NCBI RefSeq assembly: GCF_900105725.1
Contig: NZ_FNLM01000034.1
Location: forward strand, 2,232,001 to 2,296,000
Direction: 5' to 3'
DNA: 64,000 nt
Origin: Gordonia westfalica
GTDB lineage: Bacteria > Actinomycetota > Actinomycetes > Mycobacteriales > Mycobacteriaceae
Made by a program: the position numbers and the translations under genes
Notes under the pieces: generated by a model
Seen by the model: only the letters and a program-made list of their open reading frames with translations
The model's database searches: none
Told to the model about the DNA's origin: nothing
Shown: piece by piece, positions 26,798-38,520 of the stretch
Position numbering within the stretch: the first letter of the stretch is position 1
How the letters are laid out: each line of letters starts with the position of its first letter

Positions 26798-27556
26798 ATG
26801 ACGCGTCACCTCGTGCGCACCCGCGGTGCCGGCGCGCTGGCCGCGGTAGCCGCGGCGGCGCTCCTCCTGTCGGGCTGCGCCGGCGACCCGACACCGGCGC
26901 CGGTGTCGACGAGCACGGCACCCACCCCGGCGGCCAGGCCGATCGATCCCGCGAAGTGCGCGGAGAAACCACCGCGGGGAAGCGTCGACCGCGGCGGCCA
27001 CGGCCTCGACTTCCGTTCCGGCGACATCCGGATCGCGATCACCGAGCCGGCCGGCACCACGACCGGACTCCCGGCAGCCGGCAGCGGCGCAACCTCCGAC
27101 GACGCGACCAGCTGCTACGAGTTCACGCGGTGGGGTCCGTCGCGGCCCGACGTCCCACCGGACTCATTGCTGTTCGTGTTCAAGGGAACCGGGACCGACG
27201 GCGCCCAGATCGAGTTCCCCATCAGCGAATTGACCGGCGGCACCGTCCCACCGGCCGGCGGCGGACCACGACCCACCGCCGGACCCCTGACGAAGCCGAT
27301 CAACGCTCAGGTCGGGGTCTCGGTCGACGGTGTCTACCACCAGTCCTCGGCGTGCCAGCTCAGCATCAGCGGGATGTCGGGCAAGCTCGCCGCCGGATCG
27401 TTCACCTGCCCGGAAGCCTCACGAGTGGAAGCCAACCCGTTCGCGCCCGACGACGACGTGGCCTACGACGCCGACGAGAAGTCGGCCTCCCCGCAGCCCG
27501 ACGCCGGCACCCCGCCGACCGTCGTGCTGTCCGGACGGTTCCAGCTGACGCCGTAG
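26798..27556 (+). CDS. Secreted lipoprotein of unknown function
   Basis: 252 residues. A basic N-terminus, a hydrophobic stretch ALAAVAAAALLLSGC and a lipobox Cys at about residue 27 mark a Sec lipoprotein anchored outside the membrane. A Pro/Thr/Ala linker follows. The mature part has four cysteines in two loops (PAKCAEK..., TSCYEFTRW, SSACQLSI, FTCPEA) that could form two disulfides. No enzyme motif is visible. It starts just after prfC and its stop codon abuts the stop of the opposing hydrolase gene with no base between. Confidence 0.75.
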   Translation: MTRHLVRTRGAGALAAVAAAALLLSGCAGDPTPAPVSTSTAPTPAARPIDPAKCAEKPPRGSVDRGGHGLDFRSGDIRIAITEPAGTTTGLPAAGSGATSDDATSCYEFTRWGPSRPDVPPDSLLFVFKGTGTDGAQIEFPISELTGGTVPPAGGGPRPTAGPLTKPINAQVGVSVDGVYHQSSACQLSISGMSGKLAAGSFTCPEASRVEANPFAPDDDVAYDADEKSASPQPDAGTPPTVVLSGRFQLTP

Positions 27557-28558
27557 TTACCCGCCCACGATCCGCGCGACGACCGCCGGGTCGACGTCGT
27601 CGATCCCGGCGGGGTCGAACGACGGGTTGCGGTCCTTGTCGACCAGCACCGCCCGCACCCCCTCGCGGAAGTCGTTGGTCGTCGTGATCTGTTCGGCCGC
27701 ATGTAGTTCCCGGTCGAAACACTCGTCGATCCCCGACTGCGCACCGGCGCTGATCATCGCGGCCGTGACCCACAGGCTGGTGGGTGACGCCTTCTCCATC
27801 AGGCCGATCATCTCCTCGGCCCACTCGTCGCCGATCGCGCCGCGCAGGCCACCGACGATGGCGGCGATGTTGTCGTCAGCGAAGTACTCCCCGATCTTGC
27901 GGAGCGGGACGTCGCTGGTCTCGGTGGTCCCCGAAGTCGCCAGCGCGTCGGCCAGCGATCCACCGGACCGGATGACCTCGGCGACCCCCGGCAGATCGGC
28001 CGACGACACGAAATGCGTTGCCAGACCGACGGCCACGGCGTCGATGCCGCGGAGGCGTGCGCCGGTGAGGCCCAGCCACATGCCGACCCCCTCGGGCAGC
28101 CGCGGCAGGAAGTAGGTGGAGCCGATGTCCGGGAAGAAACCGATCGCGGTCTCGGGCATCGCGATCATCGCCTTCTCGGTGACGACCCGGATCTCGCCGT
28201 GCACACTGATGCCGAGCCCCCCGCCCATCGCGGCGCCGTCGATCAGGCTGATGTAGGGCTTGGGATAGTCGGCGACCATCTGGTCGAGGCGGTACTCGCG
28301 GCTGAAGTAGCGCGTGATCGCCGTGGCGTCTCCGTCGAGCGAATGATCGCGGATGGCCCGGATGTCGCCGCCCGCGCAGAACGCACGGTCGCTGGCCGAG
28401 GTGACGAGAACCGTGTCGATCGAATCGTCGTCGCCCCACTCGCCGAGCGTGGCGTACATGTCGTCGATCATGGTCAGGTCCAGCGCGTTCAGGGCTTTCG
28501 GGCGGTCGAGGACGATCTCGCCGACTCCGTTGGACACCGAGGTACGAATGAAGGACAT
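27557..28558 (-). CDS. 3-hydroxyisobutyryl-CoA hydrolase (crotonase superfamily)
   Basis: 333 residues. DRPKALNALDLTMIDDMY, FCAGGDIRAI, MGGGLGISVHGEIRVVTE and especially MPETAIGFFPDIGSTYFLPRLP (catalytic Glu and Asp) separate it from ordinary enoyl-CoA hydratases. The enzyme removes CoA from 3-hydroxyisobutyryl-CoA in valine degradation. Other valine genes are not adjacent, though acyl-CoA dehydrogenases are encoded later in the window. It is convergent with the lipoprotein gene. Confidence 0.88.
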   Translation of the reverse strand: MSFIRTSVSNGVGEIVLDRPKALNALDLTMIDDMYATLGEWGDDDSIDTVLVTSASDRAFCAGGDIRAIRDHSLDGDATAITRYFSREYRLDQMVADYPKPYISLIDGAAMGGGLGISVHGEIRVVTEKAMIAMPETAIGFFPDIGSTYFLPRLPEGVGMWLGLTGARLRGIDAVAVGLATHFVSSADLPGVAEVIRSGGSLADALATSGTTETSDVPLRKIGEYFADDNIAAIVGGLRGAIGDEWAEEMIGLMEKASPTSLWVTAAMISAGAQSGIDECFDRELHAAEQITTTNDFREGVRAVLVDKDRNPSFDPAGIDDVDPAVVARIVGG

Positions 28559-28669
28559 GCCCTCAACCGTAGCGGCGACACGAGGAACCGGACGAATAGC
28601 CCGGCCTGAAAACCTGTTGGCAGACCCGAACCCATCCGCTACGGTGGACCCCGCTGTAGCCGCCGACCC

Positions 28670-28770
28670 GAGGAGTGATCCCGCACGTGAAGAACTGAAG
28701 TGGCCCCCGCCGATGCGCGCGACGTCGAACAGACGCCCCGTCGGTGAATCCTCACCACTTCAGGAGTCTC
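28670..28770 (+). promoter_or_regulatory. Attenuator-like leader of the ABC-F gene
   Basis: A short reading frame GTG-ATC-CCG-CAC-GTG-AAG-AAC-TGA (28675-28698) lies behind GAGGAG. Its stop overlaps CTGAAGTGG (28695-28703), which is the exact complement of CCACTTCAG (28755-28763), and that in turn overlaps the ribosome site CAGGAG of the ABC-F gene. A ribosome held on the leader would free the downstream start. This is the classical layout of antibiotic-inducible resistance genes. Confidence 0.55.
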
Positions 28771-30356
28771 GTGTCCACATCTCTGTCTTCCCAGGCGTCG
28801 TCCATCGTGCTGTCCGACGTCTCGTTCATCTGGCCCGACGGCACCGTGGTCTTCGACCACCTCAACCTCACGCTGGGCGCCTCGACGTATTCGTTGATCG
28901 GCGCCAACGGCGCAGGTAAGTCGACGTTGCTCGGACTGATCGCGCAACGCCTGCGCCCGGCGTCGGGCAGCGTCGCCATCGCGGGCACCGGTTCCGCCCC
29001 GAGGTCGGGATCGTTCCGCAGGATCCGCAGTCGGATCCGGCGTCGACCGTGTCCGCGGCCCTCGGCATCGACGGCATCCGCGCCGCGATCCGTCGCATCG
29101 AGGGCGGCTCGGTCGACACCGCCGACTTCGACACCGTCGGCGACGACTGGGATGTCGACGAGCGGGCGCTCGAACTCCTCGCACAGATGGGTCTGCCCAC
29201 CGATCTCGACCGCCGGGTCGGTGCCATGTCGGGTGGCGAGGCGACGCTGTTGTCGATCGTCGCAGCGCTCATGCGCAGACCGTCGGTCCTGCTCCTCGAC
29301 GAACCGACCAACAACCTCGACACCAGTTCACGGACAAGGCTTTTCGACGCCATCGACGCCTTCGCCGGCACGGTGATCGTCGTGAGTCACGATCTCGAAC
29401 TGCTCGAGCGCGTAGACGCGACGCTCGAGCTGTATCGGGGCCGCGTCCGGTTCTTCGGCGGTCCGTACACGCACTATCGCGAGATCGTCGACGCCGAGCA
29501 GGACGCGGCGGAGGCGGCGGTCGCGACCGCCGCCGGCGATCTCCGCAGACAGCGCCGCGAGCTGGTAGACGCGCAGATCAAGCTCGATCGCCGGGCTCGC
29601 ACCGCGGCGACCGCCGAACGGGAGAAGCGGGTGCCGAAGATCATCGCGCACAAGCGTCGAAGCGAGGCCCAGGTCTCGGCCGGAAAGCTGCGCAACGCCC
29701 ATCGCGACGACGTGGCAGCGGCCGCCTCCCGTCTCGACGGGGCGCGTGAGGACGTCCGCGACGACCGAACCGCACGCATCTCGGTGCCCGAGGTCGAGGT
29801 CGCGTCACGCACCCAGGTCATCACCGACGATCGGCTGCGCATCGACGGCCCGGAACGGATCGCGCTCGTGGGGCCCAACGGTTCCGGGAAGTCGACGCTG
29901 ATCGCCGACCTCATCGGAAGCGAGTCCATCGCGGTTCCGTATGCGTATGTGCCGCAACAGATCGCCTTCGACGACCCGGCGGTGTCGATCGCCGGAATGG
30001 TGTCGGCGCACCATCCGGACATCGGCACGCAGGAGGTCCGCGCCCATCTGGCGCGCTTCCTGTTCCGCGGAACGCGCGCCGACCGTGCGCTCGGGGAGCT
30101 CTCCGGCGGCGAACGGCTGCGCGTCGGCCTCGCCGACGCACTGCTCGGTGACCCGACCCCGAAGCTGCTGATCCTCGACGAACCGACCAACAACTTGGAT
30201 CTCGACACCGTCACGCAACTCGTCGCGGCGCTCGAGAGCTGGAACGGCGCGCTACTCGTCGTCTCGCACGACGCCGGGTTCCTGGACCGGATCGGGATCG
30301 ACCGTCGGGTCGGGATGGACGGGTCATCACCAGGCAAACCTTCGATCCATAGGTAG
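28771..30356 (+). pseudogene. ABC-F family ATPase, interrupted by a frameshift
   Basis: The GTG at 28771 sits six bases after CAGGAG. The first 73 or so codons give DVSFIWPDGTVVF and Walker A GANGAGKSTL, then the frame becomes meaningless near 28990. The next frame carries the continuation VGIVPQDPQSDPAS, the first signature MSGGEATLLSIVAAL, Walker B LLLDEPTNNLD, a charged linker, the second Walker A GPNGSGKSTL, LSGGERLRVGLADALLG and a second DEPTNNLD, ending at 30356. One base appears to be missing at ACCGGTTCCG. Two ATPase domains without membrane segments define ABC-F proteins, which protect or regulate ribosomes. Either the gene is inactive in this strain or the sequence has an error. Confidence 0.8.
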
Positions 30357-30479
30357 TTCCTCACGCGTCCTGAGCCACCCCGACTTTGAGGGTGACCGGG
30401 CTCTCGTGATCGGATGAATGTTGCGCAGCACAACAGTCGTGGCGATTCGCCGCGAACGAGACAGCCCAGGAGGCCGGAC

Positions 30480-31622
30480 ATGACCACTATCGAGGTGACC
30501 GGTCGGCGTCAGCAGCAGGCCTGGGCCGACAAGGTGCTCCCACCCGTCGAAGAGGTGCGTCCCGGCCTGTGGTCGATCCCCGTGCCGATGGGCCCCAATC
30601 CACTGCGATACGTCCTGGTCTACGCCCTGGCGCGACCCGACGGCGGCCTGGCGCTCATCGACGTGGGCTGGCCGTCGGACGAGTCGTGGCAGGCCCTCGT
30701 CGACGGCATCCGCAGCACCGGCCACGACGTCACCGACGTCCGATCGGCCGCCATCACCCACTTCCATCCCGATCATTTCGGCCTGGTCCCGAGGCTGCTC
30801 GAACACACCGACGCCGAACTCCTGATGCACCGCGACGACGCCTGCCACCTCCGCTATCACTCCGACGACGAGGTCGAACGCCAGCTCGACGAGGCCCGGT
30901 GGGAACTGCGGGTGCTCGGCGCCCCGGCCGACGTCGCCGGGCTGGGACTCGTCGACTTCGTCCGGTTGCCCGACGGCCGGACCATCGATCGGGAACTGAC
31001 CGCCGACGCCCCGCTCGACATCCCGGGCTGGAACCTGCGCGCGATCTGGACACCTGGCCACACCCCCGGCCACCTGTGTTTCGCCGACGACGACGCCGGG
31101 ATCATCTTCACCGGTGACCACCTTCTGCCCCGGATCAGCCCGAACGTATCCACCAGCCCGATGCAGACGCAGAGCCCGCTCGCGGACTACCTGACGTCGC
31201 TGGCCAACACCGAGCGGATGCGCGACCACGAGGCCCTGCCGTCGCACGAGTACCGCTTCCGCGGTCTGGGCGCCCGCGTCACCGGACTGCTGTCCCATCA
31301 CGAGGAACGGCTCACCGAGATCACCGAGACGGTCGCCGCCCGCCCGGAGTCCACGGCATGGGAGATCACCCGGTCCGTCAGCTGGTCCCGGCCGTTCAGC
31401 GACCTCAACCTCACGATGAAACGACTCGCCCTCCGCGAGACCGACGCTCACCTGCTGGTCCTGAGTGAACGCGGAATCCTCGCCTCGACGACGGCACCGA
31501 CGGAACCCGACCTCGCCGACACCGCGATCGAACCGGTCCGGTGGTCGCTGTCGACCATGTCCGAACACCGCACCAGCAGTTCACCATCCGCAGTTCACCA
31601 CACAGAGGAGAATCACGCATGA
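30480..31622 (+). CDS. Metallo-beta-lactamase-fold hydrolase
   Basis: 380 residues. The zinc motif is THFHPDHFG (HxHxDH), followed by TPGHTPGHLCF and FTGDHLLPRISPN, giving the full ligand set for two metals. The C-terminal 120 residues form an extra helical region (LLSHHEERLTEITETV, MKRLALRETDAHL) found in MBL proteins that act on thioesters or lactones. AGGAGG is eight bases before the ATG. The stop overlaps the next gene's start as ATGA, so it is coupled to the crotonase. A shared role in hydrolysing an acyl-CoA or lactone is an inference. Confidence 0.85.
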   Translation: MTTIEVTGRRQQQAWADKVLPPVEEVRPGLWSIPVPMGPNPLRYVLVYALARPDGGLALIDVGWPSDESWQALVDGIRSTGHDVTDVRSAAITHFHPDHFGLVPRLLEHTDAELLMHRDDACHLRYHSDDEVERQLDEARWELRVLGAPADVAGLGLVDFVRLPDGRTIDRELTADAPLDIPGWNLRAIWTPGHTPGHLCFADDDAGIIFTGDHLLPRISPNVSTSPMQTQSPLADYLTSLANTERMRDHEALPSHEYRFRGLGARVTGLLSHHEERLTEITETVAARPESTAWEITRSVSWSRPFSDLNLTMKRLALRETDAHLLVLSERGILASTTAPTEPDLADTAIEPVRWSLSTMSEHRTSSSPSAVHHTEENHA

Positions 31623-32380
31623 GCGCCGTGCTCACCGAGTTCGCCGACGGAGTCGCCGTCATCACGATCAACCGCCCCGAGGCGAAGAACGCCGTCAACC
31701 TCGAGGTGTCCGAGGGCATCGCCGCCGCCATCGACGAACTCGAGTCGCGCGACGACCTCACGATCGGCATCCTCACCGGCGCCGGCGGCACGTTCTGCGC
31801 GGGCATGGACCTCAAGGCCTTCTCGCGCGGCGAGCAGGTCTCGCTGAAGGGCCGCGGTTTCGGTGGCCTCACCGAGGCCCCGCCGAGCAAGCCGCTGATC
31901 GCCGCGGTCGAGGGCTGGGCCCTGGCCGGAGGCTGTGAGCTCGCCCTGTCGGCCGACCTCGTCGTCGCCGCCGAGAACTCCAAGTTCGGCATCCCGGAGG
32001 TCAAGCGCGGTCTCGCCGCAGCAGCCGGCGGCCTTCTGCGTCTGCCGAAGATCCTCCCGTACCAGGTCGCGATGGAACTCGCCCTGACCGGTGACCCGCT
32101 CACCGCCGAGCGCGCCCACCAGTTCGGACTGGTCAACAAGGTCACCGCGCCCGGCGAGGCACTCGCCGGTGCGCGTGAGCTGGCCGCGAAGATCGCCGCC
32201 AACGGACCGCTCGCGGTGCGCGCCACCAAGCAGGTCACCTCGATGGCCATCAAGTACACCGACACCGACCTGATCAAGAAGCAGTGGGACTACCTCACCC
32301 CGGTCTTCAAGTCCGAGGACGCGCAGGAGGGTGCCAAGGCATTCGCCGAGAAGCGCGCTCCCCAGTGGAAGGGCCGCTGA
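31619..32380 (+). CDS. Enoyl-CoA hydratase/isomerase family protein
   Basis: 253 residues, a standard crotonase: INRPEAKNAVNLEVSEG, the oxyanion-hole segment GTFCAGMDLKAF, the second oxyanion segment WALAGGCELALSADLVVA, and FGIPEVKRGLAAAAGGLLRLP, where one of the two usual catalytic glutamates is present (PEVK). Loss of the second Glu in the FGIPEVK region (Ala-rich after it) may mean an isomerase or a non-hydratase reaction. Start codon overlaps the MBL gene stop. A LysR gene follows after about 55 bases. Confidence 0.88.
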   Translation: MSAVLTEFADGVAVITINRPEAKNAVNLEVSEGIAAAIDELESRDDLTIGILTGAGGTFCAGMDLKAFSRGEQVSLKGRGFGGLTEAPPSKPLIAAVEGWALAGGCELALSADLVVAAENSKFGIPEVKRGLAAAAGGLLRLPKILPYQVAMELALTGDPLTAERAHQFGLVNKVTAPGEALAGARELAAKIAANGPLAVRATKQVTSMAIKYTDTDLIKKQWDYLTPVFKSEDAQEGAKAFAEKRAPQWKGR

Positions 32381-32437
32381 TTGTCGCAGCGGAAGGGCCG
32401 CTGAAGCCCGGAGAAGTGAGTCACTAGAGTGGCTGGA

Positions 32438-33340
32438 GTGGACCTGCACCTCGTGACCTACTTCGTCGCGGTCGTCGACCACGGCGGGATCACGAGGGCC
32501 GCCCAGTCGCTCTACATCTCCCAGCCCTCGTTGTCGCAGGCCATCCGGACGCTGGAGAAGCGTCTGGGTGTGACCCTGTTCGACCGGACGGGTAGACGCC
32601 TCGAACTCACCGAGGCCGGACGCAAGCTCGACGACGCGGCGAGGCGCATCCTCGCCGACGTCGAGCGCGCCAAGCGCAAGGTCGACTCGGTGCGGAAGCT
32701 ACAGGCCGGACGTGTCGACGTGGTGACGTATGCGGCGTTCAGCATCGACCCCCTCGTCGACATCGTCCGCCTGTTCCGGGAGCGATTCCCGAAGCTCGCG
32801 GTACGAGTCCTCGCCGCCGACAGCCCGGCGGGTGTGCTCTCCGCACTGCGCTCCGGGAACGCCGAGATCGGCGTCATCGACTCGTCGGCCGAACACGCGA
32901 CGTTCTCCGCCATCCCGATGTCCGAACAGGAACTCGTGGTGGCCGCGCCGGAGGAACTGGCCGACGGCCTACCGGACACCGTGCCGCGCAGTGCCATTCG
33001 GTCGGTACCACTGGTCGTCGACCACAGCGACCAGCACACCGCGGCCCTGTTCGCCGAACTCATCGACGACGACGCGCACAACATCGTGATCGACTGTCCG
33101 CTGCCGGCGGCGATCTGGAACCTCGTCGAACGCGGCACGGGCGCAACGGTTGTCCCGCGCGTCGTGGCCGACAAACAGCTCGCCGGCGCCCGGCAGCTCG
33201 CGCTCGATCCGCCGCTGACGCGGCCGTGGGGGCTCGTCCTCCGTTCGGGACTACCGTCGCCGGCGGCGCTCGCGTTCATCTCCGCGGCCCGCGCACATTC
33301 CGGACTGAGCCCGGAACCGATCGAGACCCGGGACTGGTAG
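32438..33340 (+). CDS. LysR-family transcriptional regulator
   Basis: 300 residues from the GTG at 32438; a GTG at 32429 is also in frame. The N-terminal winged helix is LVTYFVAVVDHGGITRAAQ with SQPSLSQAIRTLEKRLG; the rest is the LysR substrate-binding domain (FSIDPLVDIVRLFRERFP, SALRSGNAEIGVIDSS). It follows the MBL-crotonase pair in the same direction and precedes a second LysR gene by only six bases. It probably regulates the pair or the divergent/nearby catabolic genes. Confidence 0.85.
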   Translation: MDLHLVTYFVAVVDHGGITRAAQSLYISQPSLSQAIRTLEKRLGVTLFDRTGRRLELTEAGRKLDDAARRILADVERAKRKVDSVRKLQAGRVDVVTYAAFSIDPLVDIVRLFRERFPKLAVRVLAADSPAGVLSALRSGNAEIGVIDSSAEHATFSAIPMSEQELVVAAPEELADGLPDTVPRSAIRSVPLVVDHSDQHTAALFAELIDDDAHNIVIDCPLPAAIWNLVERGTGATVVPRVVADKQLAGARQLALDPPLTRPWGLVLRSGLPSPAALAFISAARAHSGLSPEPIETRDW

Positions 33341-33346
33341 GCCGCC

Positions 33347-34219
33347 ATGGAATTACGTCAGGTCGAATACTTCCTCGCCGTGGTCGAGAACCAGGGCATC
33401 GGCGGTGCCGCGACGGCACTGGGTGTCGCGCAGCCGACGGTCTCGCAAGCATTACGCGCCCTCGAACGCGAACTCGGCGTGCAATTGTTCCACCGCATCG
33501 GCCGGGGCATGGTCCTGTCGGCCGCCGGTCGCACGATGGTGGGTCCGGCACGCCAGATCATCCGCGACGTCGACGCCGTCGGCGATCTCCTCGCGGCCGA
33601 GGAGGACGAGCTCACCGGCCATCTCGACCTGCTCGCCTCCCCGGCCACCGCGGTGGGTCCGGTCGTCGACCTCATCGCCAGATTCCGCGCCACCTATCCG
33701 CGAGTATCGGTGCGGCTCGGCGAATTACGGGACGAGACACGGGCCGCGTCCACCATCGAGGACGGCCACTGCGAATTCGCCGTCGCCCATCTTCCCATCG
33801 CCGGTGACGCCCTCGAGGTGATCGTTCTCGGTGAGCAGGAATACGTCCTCGTCTATCCCGAGGACGCCGAGGTCCCCGACGGACCGATCCCGCTGGGAAA
33901 CCTGCCCGCGTTCCCGATGGTGTTCGTGCCGCGCGGACAGTCGGTGGCCGACGAGTTCGAGGAGGCCATCCGGGTCGGCGGGGTCCGACCACCGCTCGCC
34001 GTGCTCTCCGAGCACCGGGAGGAACGACTCCCCATGGTGCTGGCCGGGATCGGCGGCACCCTCCTCGAACGGTCGATGGCCACGACGGCGGCGGACCGCG
34101 TCATCATCCGCGAGACCGAACCCCGCTTCGTGCGGCCGTTCGCGATCGCCTTCGACCCCGCATCCCTGTCGCCGGTGGGTCAGGCGTTCGTGGAACTCAT
34201 TCGCGCGCAGGCGGGTTGA
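33347..34219 (+). CDS. LysR-family transcriptional regulator
   Basis: 290 residues. Winged helix MELRQVEYFLAVVENQGI and AQPTVSQALRALERELGVQLF, followed by a substrate-binding domain with LASPATAVGPVVDLIARFR and MVFVPRGQSVADEF. It is not a close copy of the upstream LysR protein, so it is not a recent duplication. Two adjacent LysR genes suggest two effectors or cross-control of one catabolic unit. Confidence 0.85.
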   Translation: MELRQVEYFLAVVENQGIGGAATALGVAQPTVSQALRALERELGVQLFHRIGRGMVLSAAGRTMVGPARQIIRDVDAVGDLLAAEEDELTGHLDLLASPATAVGPVVDLIARFRATYPRVSVRLGELRDETRAASTIEDGHCEFAVAHLPIAGDALEVIVLGEQEYVLVYPEDAEVPDGPIPLGNLPAFPMVFVPRGQSVADEFEEAIRVGGVRPPLAVLSEHREERLPMVLAGIGGTLLERSMATTAADRVIIRETEPRFVRPFAIAFDPASLSPVGQAFVELIRAQAG

Positions 34220-34343
34220 GACCAGGCTGAAGAGAATCGATGCGTTGAAGCTGATCGGCAGCTAGAGTCGAAGGACCTCGTGGGGCGCGGTCCTTTTGCC
34301 GTCGCTCCTCGATACAACTCCAATCCTCCCGAGGAGCAGACCC

Positions 34344-34874
34344 ATGCCCCGCTTCGCTCTCACCGCCCCACCGCCCCGCTCCGCCCCTCGACGTGCGTCG
34401 GGCCACCGCGTCGCCCTGGTCATCGCGTTGGTCGCAGCCGTGATGAGCCTGAACTTGCTGGCCGCGCCCGGCGCCGGCGCAGCGACCACCACAACGTTGA
34501 AATGGAATACCTCGTCGATCACCTACAACATCGTGAACGGCGTGGGGTTCGGTGCCGGCGTGAACTTCAAGTTGGGATCGCACAAGACGCGAAATCTGAC
34601 TCTCTTCGGCCGGTACAGCTGGGGATGGAATCGGGCGCTGAACGGCCAGACGCTCCCCTCGACCTGGAAAAACCAATATCACGTTCGTTTCCTGGACGCT
34701 GCCGGCAAGGCGGTGTGGACGCAGTACAACTCCATCCCCAACGGCGGCAAACGCACCTACTCCGTGGGCAGCAACGTCAGGACGATTCAGGTCACCGCTG
34801 GAACCAACAAGGACCCGTACGGGCGGCCACGCGTGGTCGCCGTCGGACCGGGCGTCGCATACGAATCCTCGTAG
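34344..34874 (+). CDS. Small secreted protein of unknown function
   Basis: 176 residues. A basic, Pro-rich N-terminus and hydrophobic core VALVIALVAAVMSLNLLA end in APGAGA, a signal-peptidase I site. The mature 125 residues are rich in Thr, Asn, Gly, Tyr and Trp with repeated short beta-like stretches (SITYNIVNGVGFGAGVNF, NLTLFGRYSWGWNRAL, VWTQYNSIPNGGK). No Cys is present. It is probably a small beta-fold exoprotein. The SD GAGGAG is nine bases before the ATG; an upstream ATG at 34296 lacks one. No family was recognised. Confidence 0.7.
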   Translation: MPRFALTAPPPRSAPRRASGHRVALVIALVAAVMSLNLLAAPGAGAATTTTLKWNTSSITYNIVNGVGFGAGVNFKLGSHKTRNLTLFGRYSWGWNRALNGQTLPSTWKNQYHVRFLDAAGKAVWTQYNSIPNGGKRTYSVGSNVRTIQVTAGTNKDPYGRPRVVAVGPGVAYESS

Positions 34875-34920
34875 CGGCACCGCCCCGACCGGACAGCTCG
34901 AACAGCCACATCACGTGGAA

Positions 34921-34960
34921 CACCGGGCCCCCACTGGGTGAATTCAGTGGGGGCCCGGTG
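34921..34960. terminator. Bidirectional terminator
   Basis: CACCGGGCCCCCACTG and CAGTGGGGGCCCGGTG (16 bp, perfect) with an eight-base loop, between the secreted-protein gene and the convergent thiolase gene. Confidence 0.8.
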
Positions 34961-34971
34961 GGTCTGTGAGG

Positions 34972-36195
<1,224 letters not shown>

Positions 36196-36250
36196 GGGTG
36201 AAACCTTTCGCAGAATCTCAGAAGTGGAAATGTTTGTGTGAGAGCGGGTC

Positions 36251-37009
36251 TCACATGAAGCGTCCGCCGGTGACCTCGAGGACCGTGCCGGTCATGTACG
36301 ACGACATGTCCGAGGCGAGGAACAGGGCGACGCTCGCGACCTCTTCGACCTCGCCCGCGCGGTGCATCGGGATCTCCGACATCTTCTGGTCCCAGGCCTT
36401 CTGCGGCATCGCCTCGGTCATCGCCGAGCGGATGAGGCCGGGCTGGATCGCGTTGACCCGCACACCGTGGTGAGCCATCTCCTTGGCCGCGGCCTTCGTC
36501 ATGCCGACGATGCCGGCCTTCGCGGCGGAGTAGTTGGTCTGGCCGACCATGCCGACCTTGCCCGACAGCGACGAGATGTTGACGATCGCACCGGACTTCT
36601 GCTCACGCATGATCGCGGCGGCCTTGCGGGTGCCGTTCCAGGTGCCCTTGAGGTGCACCGAGATCACCAGGTCGAAGTCCTCCTCGGTCATGGTGCGCAT
36701 GGTGGCGTCGCGGGTGATGCCGGCGTTGTTCACCAGCACGTCGAGCGAACCGAAGCCGTCGACCGCCTCGGCGAGCAGCGCGTCGACCTCGCCGGCCTCG
36801 ACCACGTCGCACTTCACGGCGCGGGCGACGTCGCGGTCACCGAGCTTGTCGGCGGCGGCCTGCGCGGCGTCGAGGTTGAGGTCACCCAGGACCACCTTGG
36901 CGCCGGCGTCCACGAAGGAGCGGGCGATCTCGAAACCGATGCCCTGGGCGGCGCCGGTGATGACGGCGGTGCGTCCCTCGAGCAGCGGCTGGGCGGTGGT
37001 GGATGACAT
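36251..37009 (-). CDS. SDR-family 3-hydroxyacyl-CoA/ACP dehydrogenase (FabG-like)
   Basis: 252 residues: [12 protein letters not shown] glycine motif, [24 protein letters not shown] with catalytic Tyr and Lys, and [17 protein letters not shown]. The start at 37009 (MSSTTA) has AAGGA upstream; the longer frame to 37150 reads through the divergent promoter region. It would oxidise 3-hydroxyacyl-CoA (or reduce the ketone) and pairs with the thiolase that follows. It is divergent from an acyl-CoA dehydrogenase gene. Confidence 0.88.
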   Translation of the reverse strand: MSSTTAQPLLEGRTAVITGAAQGIGFEIARSFVDAGAKVVLGDLNLDAAQAAADKLGDRDVARAVKCDVVEAGEVDALLAEAVDGFGSLDVLVNNAGITRDATMRTMTEEDFDLVISVHLKGTWNGTRKAAAIMREQKSGAIVNISSLSGKVGMVGQTNYSAAKAGIVGMTKAAAKEMAHHGVRVNAIQPGLIRSAMTEAMPQKAWDQKMSEIPMHRAGEVEEVASVALFLASDMSSYMTGTVLEVTGGRFM

Positions 37010-37248
37010 GTTCGGTCCTTCCCGGGAAGTCCTGGCGCCGGGCACCAGGTCTCGATCTGATGCGGCACCAGACGACGTACTACGGACAGTCCCTCGCGCG
37101 TCGTGGCTCACACGGCGGCTTCGGGGTGATGCCAGTAATCTAACCTGCATTCCCGGCGTCGAAGGCCCGGAGTTTCATACGCAACGGCTATCGGAGCGAT
37201 CCCACTTTCGTATTGGACCCCTCACCGCGGACGCGCAAGAGTGGCACC

Positions 37249-38448
<1,200 letters not shown>

Positions 38449-38455
38449 ACCGACG

Positions 38456-38489
38456 ACGGACCCATCGGCCTCCCTGCCGGTGGGTCCGT
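38456..38489. terminator. Hairpin between convergent genes
   Basis: ACGGACCCATCGGC and GCCGGTGGGTCCGT (one mismatch) around a short loop, just past the acyl-CoA dehydrogenase stop and ahead of the 3' end of the PQQ-type gene. It probably ends transcription from both sides. Confidence 0.7.
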
Positions 38490-38520
38490 TCGCGTTCCGT
38501 GGGTCGGTCGCGTGTGAGGG

